NCBI RefSeq assembly: GCF_025821665.1
Contig: NZ_JACKSJ010000056.1
Span: 32,180-96,179, forward strand
DNA: 64,000 nucleotides
Source of the DNA: [Mycobacterium] manitobense
GTDB taxonomy: Bacteria; Actinomycetota; Actinomycetes; Mycobacteriales; Mycobacteriaceae
Reading direction: 5' to 3'
Shown here: positions 30,468 to 38,832 of the stretch, one piece after another
Layout of the letters: each line of letters begins with the position of its first letter
How positions within the stretch are numbered: position 1 is the stretch's first letter
The notes under the pieces: generated by a model
What the model saw: the letters and a program-made list of their open reading frames with translations, nothing else
Databases searched by the model: none
What the model was told of the DNA's origin: nothing
Made by a program: the position numbers and the translations under genes

Positions 30468-32540
30468 ATGACGACCACGACCCCGGAGGCGACGGCCAGC
30501 GATCCCGAGGACCGCAGCGCGATGCTCGGCGCCCGGCGCCGAAACCTGGTGTTCGTCGCCGTGCTGCTCGGGATGCTGCTGGCAGCCCTGGACCAGACCA
30601 TCGTCGCCACCGCCCTGCCCACCGTCGTGGCGGACCTCGGCGGCGCCGGACACCAGTCCTGGGTGGTGACGAGCTATCTGCTCGCGTCGACGATCGCCAC
30701 CGCGATCGTCGGCAAGCTCGGCGATCTGTTCGGCCGCAAGCTGGTGTTCCAGGTCGCGATCCTGTTCTTCCTGGCCGGCTCGGTGCTGTGCGGGCTTTCC
30801 GAGTCGATGACGATGCTCGTCGCCTCCCGTGCGCTGCAGGGTATCGGCGGCGGCGCGATCATGGTCACCGCGACCGCGCTGATCGGCGAGGTCATCCCGC
30901 TGCGTGACCGCGGCCGCTACCAGGGCGCCCTCGGCGCCGTGTTCGGCGTGACGACGGTGGTGGGACCGCTGCTCGGCGGCTTCTTCACCGACCACCTGAC
31001 CTGGCGGTGGGCCTTCTGGATCAACGTGCCGGTCGCCATCGTCGTGCTGATCGTCGCCGCCACCGCCATCCCGGCCCTGGCGCGCGGCGCACGGCCGGCG
31101 ATCGACTACGCCGGAATCGTCCTCGTCGGCCTCGGCGCCTCCGGCCTGACGCTGGCCACCAGCTGGGGCGGCGGGGAGTACGCCTGGGGCTCGCCGGTGA
31201 TCATCGGATTATTCGTCGGCTCGGCGGTGGCGTTGGCCGCCTTCGTGTGGGCCGAGAGGCGGGCCGCCGAGCCGATCCTGCCGATGCGGCTGTTCGCCAG
31301 CCCGGTCTTCACGGTGTGCTGTGTGCTGTCGTTCATCGTGGGATTCGCGATGCTCGGCGCGCTGACATTCCTGCCGACCTTCATGCAGTTCGTGGACGGG
31401 GTGTCGGCCACCGAGTCGGGCCTGCGGACGTTGCCGATGGTGGCCGGTCTGCTCATCACGTCGACCGGTAGCGGCATCCTCGTGAGCCGCACCGGCCGGT
31501 ACAAGATCTTCCCCGTCGTCGGCACCGCCGTGATGGCGGTGGCCTTCGTGCTGCTGTCCCGGATGGACGCCACCACCCCGCTGCTGCTGCAGTCGCTCTA
31601 CCTGCTCGTGCTCGGCACCGGCATCGGGCTGTGCATGCAGGTGCTCGTGCTGACCGTGCAGAACACGTCGGCCTTCACCGATCTCGGCGTCTCCACCTCG
31701 GGGGTCACCTTCTTCCGGACCATCGGCAGCTCGTTCGGCGCGGCGATCTTCGGCTCGCTGTTCGCCAACTTCCTCGACGACCGCATCGGCGCGGCCGTCA
31801 TCGCCAGCGGAGCACCGCCGGCTGCCGCGGAGTCGCCGCAGGCGCTGCACGAGCTGACGGCGCAGCAGGCGGCCCCGATCGTCACGGCCTACGCCGACTC
31901 ACTCGGGCTGGTCTTCCTGTGCGCCGCACCGGTCGCACTTGTCGGGTTCTTCGTCGCTCTGCTGCTCAAGGAGGTGCCACTGCGCGAGATGGAGACCGGC
32001 GTCGCGGTCGATCTCGGCGAGGGCTTCGGCATGCCGAGCACCGAGACGCCCGAGAAGCTGCTGGAGACCACCATCGGCAGGCTCATGCGCAACTCACCGG
32101 ACATCCGGCTGCGCAACGTCGCCGGTTGCCCGGGCTGTGAACTGGACGTCGCCCGGCTGTGGGCGCTGCTGCAGATCTACCGGCACAACCAGGCCTTCGG
32201 CACCGCCGATCTGACCACGATCGCCGACCGGCTGCGCATCCCGTGCGAGGTGATCGAACCGATCTTCGGCCGGCTCGTGGAGACGGGATATGCCCTGCGG
32301 ACGGGCAATCGGCTGTGGCTGACGCAGCGCGGCGCGCGACAGGTCGACGCGGCCTCCGCCGCCCTGGTCAGCCTCATCGTCGACAAGCTGGCGCAGTCCC
32401 CGACATTCGAGGGCCGGCCCGACCGGCTGCAGGTCGAGGCCGCGCTGGAGCGCATCGCCCATCGCATGCTGGTGCAGCGCGACTGGGGTGACGAGCGCGG
32501 CGAACTCACCGCCGCCGCACCCGCGGCGCCGACAAACTAG
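30468..32540 (+). CDS. DHA2-type MFS drug exporter with fused C-terminal winged-helix domain
   Basis: A 690-residue protein. Residues 25-507 are a 14-TM drug/H+ antiporter: motif C-type 'LLAALDQTIVATALPTVV', 'GKLGDLFGRKLVF' (motif A), and 'RALQGIGGGAIMV'. After the last helix a soluble tail of about 180 residues begins. It has a Cys-x2-Cys at 554/557 (AGCPGCELD) and then a winged-helix-like region ('TADLTTIADRLRIPCEVIEPIFGRLVETGYALRTGNRLWLTQRGARQ'). AAAGG before ATG 30468 favours that start over 30438. Position next to bfrA matches Rv1877. The pump may be gated or may signal through the tail; substrate unknown. Confidence 0.9.
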   Translation: MTTTTPEATASDPEDRSAMLGARRRNLVFVAVLLGMLLAALDQTIVATALPTVVADLGGAGHQSWVVTSYLLASTIATAIVGKLGDLFGRKLVFQVAILFFLAGSVLCGLSESMTMLVASRALQGIGGGAIMVTATALIGEVIPLRDRGRYQGALGAVFGVTTVVGPLLGGFFTDHLTWRWAFWINVPVAIVVLIVAATAIPALARGARPAIDYAGIVLVGLGASGLTLATSWGGGEYAWGSPVIIGLFVGSAVALAAFVWAERRAAEPILPMRLFASPVFTVCCVLSFIVGFAMLGALTFLPTFMQFVDGVSATESGLRTLPMVAGLLITSTGSGILVSRTGRYKIFPVVGTAVMAVAFVLLSRMDATTPLLLQSLYLLVLGTGIGLCMQVLVLTVQNTSAFTDLGVSTSGVTFFRTIGSSFGAAIFGSLFANFLDDRIGAAVIASGAPPAAAESPQALHELTAQQAAPIVTAYADSLGLVFLCAAPVALVGFFVALLLKEVPLREMETGVAVDLGEGFGMPSTETPEKLLETTIGRLMRNSPDIRLRNVAGCPGCELDVARLWALLQIYRHNQAFGTADLTTIADRLRIPCEVIEPIFGRLVETGYALRTGNRLWLTQRGARQVDAASAALVSLIVDKLAQSPTFEGRPDRLQVEAALERIAHRMLVQRDWGDERGELTAAAPAAPTN

Positions 32541-32551
32541 AACGTGTTCCA
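32538..32551. promoter_or_regulatory. KstR box upstream of the AhpD-like gene
   Basis: TAGAACGTGTTCCA fits the KstR consensus TNNAACNNGTTNNA at all eight fixed positions. A -10-like TAAGAT is at 32570-32575, so the box covers the -35 region of a leaderless promoter. KstR represses cholesterol-degradation genes in mycobacteria. Confidence 0.7.
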
Positions 32552-32581
32552 ATTCCGGCCGATCCGCCGTAAGATCCGTCC

Positions 32582-33064
32582 ATGAGCCGAATCGGAGACT
32601 TCGCCGACGATGACGTCACCGCCTTCGCCGTCCGGTCACCCGACCTCGGCTCGGCGATGGCGAACTTCACCCAGGCGGTCTACGCGAAAGGCCGGTTGCC
32701 GCTGCGCGTGCGGGAACTCGCGCGGATCGTGATCGCCGACTCGAACGAGTGCGTCGTCTGCCTGAACACCCGCGACTCCGACGGCGCCGCCGCAGGCGTG
32801 GACGAGGACCTCTACACCCACGCGTCGGAATGGCGGACGTGGCCCGGCTACAGCCCCGCCGAACGGATCGCCGCCGAGTTCGCCCACCGGTTCGTCACCG
32901 ACCACACCGGCCTGCGGGACGACGAGGACTTCTGGCAGCGCGCCGGCGAGCACTTCGACGGCGACCTGATCACCGATCTCGCGATCTCGTGCGCCATGTG
33001 GCTGGGTATGGGCCGGGTGCTGCGCACCCTCGACATCGGCCAGTCCTGCAAGATCACCCTGTAG
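32582..33064 (+). CDS. Carboxymuconolactone decarboxylase/AhpD-like protein
   Basis: A 160-residue all-helical protein with the AhpD-like redox motif Cys57-x2-Cys60 in 'IADSNECVVCLNTRD', preceded by 'LPLRVRELARIVI'. The family includes alkylhydroperoxidase partners and decarboxylases; a thiol-based oxidoreductase role is likely. A perfect KstR box and a leaderless-type -10 stand upstream, suggesting it is switched on during sterol catabolism. Glutamine synthetase-like glnA3 follows 65 bases later on the same strand. Confidence 0.87.
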   Translation: MSRIGDFADDDVTAFAVRSPDLGSAMANFTQAVYAKGRLPLRVRELARIVIADSNECVVCLNTRDSDGAAAGVDEDLYTHASEWRTWPGYSPAERIAAEFAHRFVTDHTGLRDDEDFWQRAGEHFDGDLITDLAISCAMWLGMGRVLRTLDIGQSCKITL

Positions 33065-33129
33065 AGGACGCTCGCCAGTTCTGACCGCGGCGCGGTTCCC
33101 GCCGCGGCTGTGCGCCCGCGCCATGCACA

Positions 33130-34491
33130 ATGACGGGCATGGCAGCCAAACCGCTGGCCGCAGCGGCCATCGCCCAGCTCGAGTCCGACGGGGTCGCCAC
33201 CCTGATCGGAACCGTCGTCAATCCCGCCGGCCTGACACACGCCAAGACGGTGCCGTTGCGCCGGATGGGGGCATTCGCCGACCCGGGGCTCGGCGCCAGC
33301 CCCGTCTGGCACGCCTTCACCATCGATCAGGTCGGCATCGCGGTCAGCGACGCCATCGGCCCGGTGGGCGACCAGCGGATCCGAATCGATCTCGGCGCAC
33401 TGCGCATCCTCGGCGACGGATTCGCCTGGGCGCCAGGGGCGTTCTTCGATCAGCACGGCGCACCGGACCCCTACTGCTGCAGGGGTGCGCTGAGCCGCGT
33501 CGAGCAGCGATTGGCGGACGCCGGGCTCACCGCGGCGGTCGGACACGAGCTCGAGTTCCTGCTGGTCGGACCCGACGGCTCCCGGCTGCCGACGCACTCC
33601 TGGGCGCAGTACGGGTTGGCGGGCGTGCTCGAGTACGAGGGGTTTGTCCGCGACGTCACCGAGGCCGCGACCGGTTCCGGGGTGAACATCGAACAGTTCC
33701 ACGCCGAGTACGGACCGAATCAGTTCGAGATCTCGCTTGCACCACAGTCGCCCGTCGCCGCGGCCGACCACCTCGTGCTGATGCGGATCATCGTCGGCCG
33801 GGTCGCCCGCCGGTACGGGCTGCGGGTCAGCCTGTCGCCGGTGCCGTTCGCCGACAGCGTCGGATCCGGTGCCCATCAACATTTCTCGTTGCTGAAGGAC
33901 CGGACGCCGGTGTTCTCCGGCGGGGCAGGCGCACACGGAATGACGCCGGCAGGGGAGTCCGCCGTCGCGGGGCTCGTCGCGGGCCTGCCCGAGGCGCAGG
34001 CGACGCTGTGCGGCTCGGTGGTGTCCGGCCTGCGTGTGCAACCCGGCCACTGGTCCGGCGCCTATGTCTGCTGGGGCGCCGAGAACCGCGAAGCCGCAGT
34101 GCGTTTCCTCACCGGAGGACCGGGCAACCCGCACGGCGGCAACGTCGAGGTCAAAGTGATCGACCCGTCGGCCAACCCCTACCTGGCGTCGGCGGCCGTC
34201 CTCGGCCTGGCACTCGACGGCATCGAGCGGGAACTGGCGCTGCCGCCGGAGACCACCGTCGACCCCGCGACGCTCAGCGCGGAACAGCGCGACAGCGACG
34301 GCACCGTGCTGCTGACCGCCGAGCAGAGCACCGCACTGGACAGGCTGGATCGGTCCGCCCTGCTGCGCGGCGTCCTCGGCGACGAGGTGGTCGACGCCGT
34401 GCTGGCGGTCCGGCGCTACGAACAGGAGAACTTCGGGGACCTGTCACCCGACGAACTGTGCGAAAAGTTCCGAATGGCCTGGAGCGTCTAG
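33130..34491 (+). CDS. glnA3: Glutamine synthetase-like enzyme (GlnA3 type)
   Basis: A 453-residue glutamine synthetase-fold protein. 'GHELEFLLVG' carries the metal-binding Glu pair, 'EQFHAEYGPNQFEISL' the second metal site, 'GSGAHQHFSL' the ATP/metal site and 'NREAAVRFL' the nucleotide site. It lacks the GlnA adenylylation loop, as in the GlnA2-4 group, which gamma-glutamylates amines (polyamines in studied members) rather than ammonia. The ATG could be 33130 or 33139; neither has a good ribosome site. Recognised as GlnA3 (Rv1878) from sequence and the bfrA/MFS/glnA3 order. Confidence 0.85.
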   Translation: MTGMAAKPLAAAAIAQLESDGVATLIGTVVNPAGLTHAKTVPLRRMGAFADPGLGASPVWHAFTIDQVGIAVSDAIGPVGDQRIRIDLGALRILGDGFAWAPGAFFDQHGAPDPYCCRGALSRVEQRLADAGLTAAVGHELEFLLVGPDGSRLPTHSWAQYGLAGVLEYEGFVRDVTEAATGSGVNIEQFHAEYGPNQFEISLAPQSPVAAADHLVLMRIIVGRVARRYGLRVSLSPVPFADSVGSGAHQHFSLLKDRTPVFSGGAGAHGMTPAGESAVAGLVAGLPEAQATLCGSVVSGLRVQPGHWSGAYVCWGAENREAAVRFLTGGPGNPHGGNVEVKVIDPSANPYLASAAVLGLALDGIERELALPPETTVDPATLSAEQRDSDGTVLLTAEQSTALDRLDRSALLRGVLGDEVVDAVLAVRRYEQENFGDLSPDELCEKFRMAWSV

Positions 34492-34495
34492 GTTT

Positions 34496-34939
34496 CTAGA
34501 TGAGCCCGGTGGCGTCGAACACCCATGACGTGTCGGCGCTCATCAGCTCTTCCATCCAGGTCGGCGGCGCGGTGGCGGTCAGCCCGGACATGTCCCAGTA
34601 GTCCTTCCAGACCGTGATCTTTCCGTTCTCTACGCGGTGCACCGTCACGAAGCGCAGCACCGCGGTCTCCCCGCTGTGCCATCCCCAGGTCTCGGAATGC
34701 TCGTACATCACGTCGGCGCCGTTGCTGACCAGCGTGCCATCGTGGTTCTCATAGCTCGCCAGCGGCTCGAGGCCGACTTTCAGTCGCTTGACGATGTCGT
34801 CGGGGCCCCGTGCGGCCAGTGCCGGGCCGACCGGCATGTCCGCATAGATGCAGTCGTCGGCCAGGTGGGTCTTGAGCAGCTCCCAGTCGCGCGCCGACAG
34901 CGCCTTCCACATACCGAGCACCGTTTCGTCAACGGGCAC
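34496..34939 (-). CDS. SnoaL/limonene-epoxide-hydrolase-like NTF2-fold protein
   Basis: A 147-residue NTF2-like protein: 'ETVLGMWKALSARDWELLKTHLADDCIYADMPVGPALAARGPDDIV' and 'VHRVENGKITVWKDYWDM'. The last block resembles limonene-1,2-epoxide hydrolase, but the Arg-x-Asp of that active site is replaced ('YEHSETW'), so epoxide hydrolysis is doubtful. GTG 34939 has AGAAGGAG upstream. It overlaps the end of the amidohydrolase gene by 11 bases and is the last gene of that unit; convergent with glnA3. Confidence 0.8.
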   Translation of the reverse strand: MPVDETVLGMWKALSARDWELLKTHLADDCIYADMPVGPALAARGPDDIVKRLKVGLEPLASYENHDGTLVSNGADVMYEHSETWGWHSGETAVLRFVTVHRVENGKITVWKDYWDMSGLTATAPPTWMEELMSADTSWVFDATGLI

Positions 34940-36716
34940 TGGACAACTCCTTCTCGGTTGCAGTGGGTGCCGGGGCCCGGTGGGCGGCGCGCAGGAAGCG
35001 ACCCGTCCGTCGGGTGCCGACGAGGTCGGTCGGTGCTCCGTCGCGGAACACCGTGTTGCCGCCCACCAGGACGGCGATGACGGTGGCGTCGTTGCGGTTC
35101 ACCATGCGCGACAGGCCGCCGTAGTGGTCGACCGGATGCTCGGCGTAGGCGTCGAGGGTGTCGTCCAGCCGCGCCGGGTCGAGGACGACGACGTCGGCCC
35201 GGTCACCGATGCGCAGGTGCCCGGCGTCGAGCCGGTACCAGTCGGCGAGCTCGCCGGTCAGCCGGTGCACCGCGACCTCGACCGTCATGAAGGGCCGCCC
35301 GGCCTGTTCTGCCGCGCGGACGTGGCGCAGGAACCGCAGGCCCATGTTGTAGAAGGCCATGTTCCGCAGGTGTGCGCCGGCGTCGGAGAAGCCCATCTGG
35401 ATGCCGGGATCGCGCGCGAGCTTCTTGAGCACGTCGGGCCGGTGGTTGGAGATGGTGGTGCGCCAGCGCAGGGCAGTGCCGTGGGCGAGGACCAGGTCGA
35501 GGAACGCGTCGACCGGGTGCAGACCCCGTTCGAGCCCCACGTCACCGAAGGACTTGCCGACGAGCGGGGCCTCCGGGCAGCCGACGATCTCGGCGTCGAA
35601 GAAGTCGCGCTGCCACACCCTCATGCCCATCTTGTTCTCGTAGTCCTTACGGAACTGCCTGCGGTAGGACTCGTCGCGCATCAGCTCGTTGCGCTCCACC
35701 TCGTCGCGCAGATGGAGTGCGGCCGCACCCGATCCGAACTCCTCGAAGACCACCAGGTCGATGCCGTCGGCGTACACCTCGAACGGCACGGGCAGGTGCT
35801 GCCAGCGGAAGTCGCCGCCGAGGGCGTTGACGGCGCGCGCCATCGGCCCGAGCGCCACGATGGCATACGGGTTGGACTTCACGTCGGCGGCGGACAGCAG
35901 GCTGGTCTTGAGTGGATTGCGGAAGACGCCCAGCGACTGGGCCAGCTGCGACACCAGGTTGAGCGGATTCTGGATGTCGGGGCCGGACTGCAGGATCCGC
36001 CCGGTTCGGCGCAGCAACGACTTGAGCCTGCGCAGTTCGCGCGGCTTGGCATAGGTGGACGGCAGGGTGCGCGAGCGGCAGGTGTCACCGTCGATCTTGT
36101 CGAAGAGCAGTTGCATCGAGGACATTCCGACGAACCCGGCGTCGAGCGCCGCCTTGAGCATCCGCTCCATCTCGGCCTGCTCGGCCCGGGTGGGACGTTC
36201 GTCGCTGCGGGTGGCGCGGTCGAGACCCATCACCGCGGTGCGCATGTCGGAGTGGCCGAGGAACGCGGCGACATTGGGGCCCAGCGGCCGCGACTCCAGG
36301 GCCGATACGTATTCCTCGCACGACGACCAGGTCTTGTGCCGGTTGACCGCCGCGATCACGTGATCGCGGGGGATCGCCTCCACCCTGCCGAACAGGTCGC
36401 CCGCCGCCTCGCCGTCGACGTGGACGGTCGACAGCGAGCAGGACCCCAGCATCACGGTGGTCACGCCGTGCCGCAGTGACTCCGACAGCGCCGGGCCGTC
36501 GAGCACCTCCACGTCGTAGTGGGTGTGGATGTCCAGCATGCCCGGCAGCACCCAGCGGTCGGTGGCGTCGATGACCTGCGGGCAGTCCGCCTCGTCGAGC
36601 GGGTCCGGCGAGATCGCGACGACGTGGCCGTCCCGGATGCCGATGTTCCTCACCGCGGAGGCGGCGCCGGTGCCGTCGAACCAGCGGCCGTTGCGGATGA
36701 TCGTGTCGTAGGTCAC
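34929..36716 (-). CDS. D-aminoacylase-like amidohydrolase
   Basis: A 595-residue metal-dependent hydrolase. 'VLPGMLDIHTHYD' gives the HxH metal ligands. 'VTTVMLGSCSLS', 'AALDAGFVGMSSMQ', 'TISNHRPDVL' and 'GFSDAGAHLRNMAFYN' follow the N-acyl-D-amino-acid deacylase/dihydroorotase-like pattern. Cytoplasmic, substrate unknown. The GTG at 36716 is preferred because a TTGACA-N18-TTCTAT promoter ends just upstream. The SDR gene lies upstream on the same strand and the SnoaL gene overlaps its 3' end. Confidence 0.85.
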   Translation of the reverse strand: MTYDTIIRNGRWFDGTGAASAVRNIGIRDGHVVAISPDPLDEADCPQVIDATDRWVLPGMLDIHTHYDVEVLDGPALSESLRHGVTTVMLGSCSLSTVHVDGEAAGDLFGRVEAIPRDHVIAAVNRHKTWSSCEEYVSALESRPLGPNVAAFLGHSDMRTAVMGLDRATRSDERPTRAEQAEMERMLKAALDAGFVGMSSMQLLFDKIDGDTCRSRTLPSTYAKPRELRRLKSLLRRTGRILQSGPDIQNPLNLVSQLAQSLGVFRNPLKTSLLSAADVKSNPYAIVALGPMARAVNALGGDFRWQHLPVPFEVYADGIDLVVFEEFGSGAAALHLRDEVERNELMRDESYRRQFRKDYENKMGMRVWQRDFFDAEIVGCPEAPLVGKSFGDVGLERGLHPVDAFLDLVLAHGTALRWRTTISNHRPDVLKKLARDPGIQMGFSDAGAHLRNMAFYNMGLRFLRHVRAAEQAGRPFMTVEVAVHRLTGELADWYRLDAGHLRIGDRADVVVLDPARLDDTLDAYAEHPVDHYGGLSRMVNRNDATVIAVLVGGNTVFRDGAPTDLVGTRRTGRFLRAAHRAPAPTATEKELSSAR

Positions 36717-36722
36717 CTCGTC

Positions 36723-36752
36723 ATAGAACCGCCCCCGGCATCGCAGTGTCAA
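36723..36752 (-). promoter_or_regulatory. Promoter of the amidohydrolase gene
   Basis: On the minus strand TTGACA (36752-36747), an 18-base spacer and TTCTAT (36728-36723) form a good sigma-A-like promoter ending 7 bases before the GTG at 36716. Confidence 0.5.
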
Positions 36753-36764
36753 CGAAATCAGTGA

Positions 36765-36782
36765 ACAGATTCTGCAATTTGT
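36765..36782. promoter_or_regulatory. Imperfect 18-bp palindrome upstream of the amidohydrolase promoter
   Basis: ACAGATT-CTGC-AATTTGT pairs at six of seven arm positions and lies 12 bases upstream of the -35 element, where an activator or repressor could bind. No regulator gene is adjacent. Confidence 0.3.
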
Positions 36783-36816
36783 CTACTGATCTGGCTGCAG
36801 CCGTCTGGACCTGCGG

Positions 36817-37761
36817 TTATGCGCTGTCCCACGGGTCGGGCCTGCGACCGTCGAGGTCGGTGAACCCGTAGACGCGCGCCAGTTCGGCCGCACTGACGGA
36901 GCTCTGATTCCACCGCGCCCGGTCCTCGTCTGCGGCGACGGCGGCCACCGCGCGCCCGACGAAGCGAGGCGACTCGGAGTCCGCGAAGCCCGGTGGTGCG
37001 GTCGGCCGACCGGCGGGGCGGTCGGGTTCCAGCGCCATCCGCCAGTCGTCCTCGGTCACGCCGTAGTTGTCGAGCATCATCTCCGACCGCAGCCAGCCGG
37101 GCGTGACGGCGACGGCGGTGGCGCCGTAGGGGGACAACTCGTGGCCATGGGAGAAGGCCAGCCGGTTGACCGCCGTCTTGACCAGGTCGTAGAAGACCGA
37201 GAGACGGTATCGGTCGGCGTTGTGTTCGCTTGTGCCGTCGGTGATCTCCACGAGGAGCCCGCCCGGTGCCCGGACCAGCAGCGGTAGCAGGCAGTGCGAG
37301 GTGATGAGATGGGTGTCGAGACCGAGGCGCAGGATGCGGAGTCCCGCGTCGAGGTCGTGCTCCCACACGGGCCGGTTCCAGCTCGGCGGCGGGCCCTTGA
37401 GCAGTTCCGCGCCCCAGATGTCGTTGACCAGGATGTGGATGGTTCCGTAGTCGTCGGCGATGCGGTCGGCGAGGGTGCGCACCTGCGCGATGTCGAGGTG
37501 GTCGACCTGGACGGCGACACCGGTGCCGCCGAGTCGGGTGACCAATTCCGCGGTCTGCTCGATGGTCTCGGGGCGGTCGTAGTCCGACCGGATGCCGCCG
37601 GGGCCGGCAGATCCCGACCTGCTGCTGCGACCGGTGCAGATCACCGTGGCGCCGGCCTCGCCCAGTGCTGCGGCGATGCCCCGCCCTGCACCGCGGGTCG
37701 CACCGGCGACCACGGCGACGCGTCCGCGCAGCGCATCCGGATCGGGCGTCCAGGCGCTCAT
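36817..37761 (-). CDS. Short-chain dehydrogenase/reductase
   Basis: A 314-residue SDR. The nucleotide site is VAVVAGATRGAGRGIAAALG, and the catalytic YxxxK is 'VFYDLVKTAVNRLAF'. 'VLVND..GAE' replaces the usual NNAG. The extra C-terminal 60 residues ('SVSAAELARVYGFTDLDGRRPD') are typical of a mycobacterial SDR subgroup. Oxidises or reduces a hydroxyl/carbonyl with NAD(P); substrate unknown. ATG 37761. Upstream of the amidohydrolase on the same strand, 100 bases apart. Confidence 0.87.
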   Translation of the reverse strand: MSAWTPDPDALRGRVAVVAGATRGAGRGIAAALGEAGATVICTGRSSRSGSAGPGGIRSDYDRPETIEQTAELVTRLGGTGVAVQVDHLDIAQVRTLADRIADDYGTIHILVNDIWGAELLKGPPPSWNRPVWEHDLDAGLRILRLGLDTHLITSHCLLPLLVRAPGGLLVEITDGTSEHNADRYRLSVFYDLVKTAVNRLAFSHGHELSPYGATAVAVTPGWLRSEMMLDNYGVTEDDWRMALEPDRPAGRPTAPPGFADSESPRFVGRAVAAVAADEDRARWNQSSVSAAELARVYGFTDLDGRRPDPWDSA

Positions 37762-37826
37762 GAGCCGAGTATGCGCGCGGCGGGTCTCGCCGCCGCCGCC
37801 GGCATCGCAGGCGCATACTCGCCAAG

Positions 37827-38738
37827 GTGACTCCACTGCAGCGCTACATCGCCGAGGAAATCGCCACCGACCACGTCGACGGCCTGCTGTCCAGGCGTGA
37901 AGCCGTGCGCAGGCTCGGATTGCTCGGCCTGAGCACCGCCGCGGCGACCTCGCTGATCGCCGCGTGCAGCGGCAACAAGGAGCCGACGGCCGAGGCCCCG
38001 GTCACCTCGAGCGGAGCGGTGACCGCCAGTGCGCCACCTCCGGGAGCCGACACCGCAGTACCCACCACGCCGGTGACCTGGGCGGGGCCGCGCGGCGAGT
38101 TGCAGGCGGCGTGGGCCGAGGCGCCCGCTGCACGCGGCGCCGTGCTGGTGATCCACGAGAACAAGGGTCTCAACGACTACATCCGCTCGGTGGCGGGACG
38201 CTTCGCCGGCATCGGCTACTCCGCGCTGGCGATCGACCTGCTGTCCGGGCAGGGCGGCACCGGGAAGTTCGCCGATCCCGCCGAGGCGACGGCCGCGTTG
38301 AGCAAGCTGCCGCCGGCCGAGGCCGTCGCCGACCTCAGGTCCGGACTCGACGAACTCGCCCGCCGGGTGCCTGGCAAGAAGCTGGCCGCCGTCGGCTTCT
38401 GCATGGGCGGTGGCATGGTGTGGCGGCTGCTGGCCGCGGGCGAACCCCGACTCGCCGCCGCGGTGCCGTTCTACGGGCCGACGCCAGACAATCCCGATTT
38501 CGCCGGCTCCAAAGACGTTGCGGTGCTTGGTCTTTACGCAGCGCAGGATCAGCGGGTCAATGCGACGGAACCTGTCGCCCGTGCCGCACTCGAGAAGGCC
38601 GGACTGGTGTTCGAGCTCGTCACCGAACCCGATGCCAACCATGCGTTCTTCAACGACACCGGTGACCGCTACGACCCCGCGGCCGCAGCGGACGCCTGGC
38701 GCAGGGTGCAGCACTGGTTCACCCGCCACGTGGATTGA
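37827..38738 (+). CDS. Tat/lipobox-bearing dienelactone hydrolase family protein
   Basis: A 303-residue alpha/beta hydrolase. The N-terminus has SRREAVRRLGLLGLS, a twin-arginine-type motif, and the lipobox LIAAC (Cys47), so it appears exported folded and lipid-anchored. The hydrolase core has Glu in IHENKGL, the nucleophile Cys192 in GFCMGGG, an Asp in YAAQDQRV and His in DANHAFF, the dienelactone hydrolase set. The substrate outside the membrane is unknown. GTG 37827 follows CATACT by 9 bases, suggesting a near-leaderless mRNA. Divergent from the SDR gene. Confidence 0.87.
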   Translation: MTPLQRYIAEEIATDHVDGLLSRREAVRRLGLLGLSTAAATSLIAACSGNKEPTAEAPVTSSGAVTASAPPPGADTAVPTTPVTWAGPRGELQAAWAEAPAARGAVLVIHENKGLNDYIRSVAGRFAGIGYSALAIDLLSGQGGTGKFADPAEATAALSKLPPAEAVADLRSGLDELARRVPGKKLAAVGFCMGGGMVWRLLAAGEPRLAAAVPFYGPTPDNPDFAGSKDVAVLGLYAAQDQRVNATEPVARAALEKAGLVFELVTEPDANHAFFNDTGDRYDPAAAADAWRRVQHWFTRHVD

Positions 38739-38832
38739 GCCTCCGCTCCTGGTGCCGAGGTTCACGGGTCGTTAAGACACCGGTTGCACCGCCGTTGTTG
38801 ACCGCACATGCGCTGCGGTTTCCATCGGTGCC

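Noticed and set aside
34496..34939. Limonene-1,2-epoxide hydrolase assignment
   Set aside because: The Arg-x-Asp of the epoxide hydrolase active site is not present, so only the NTF2/SnoaL-like fold is claimed.
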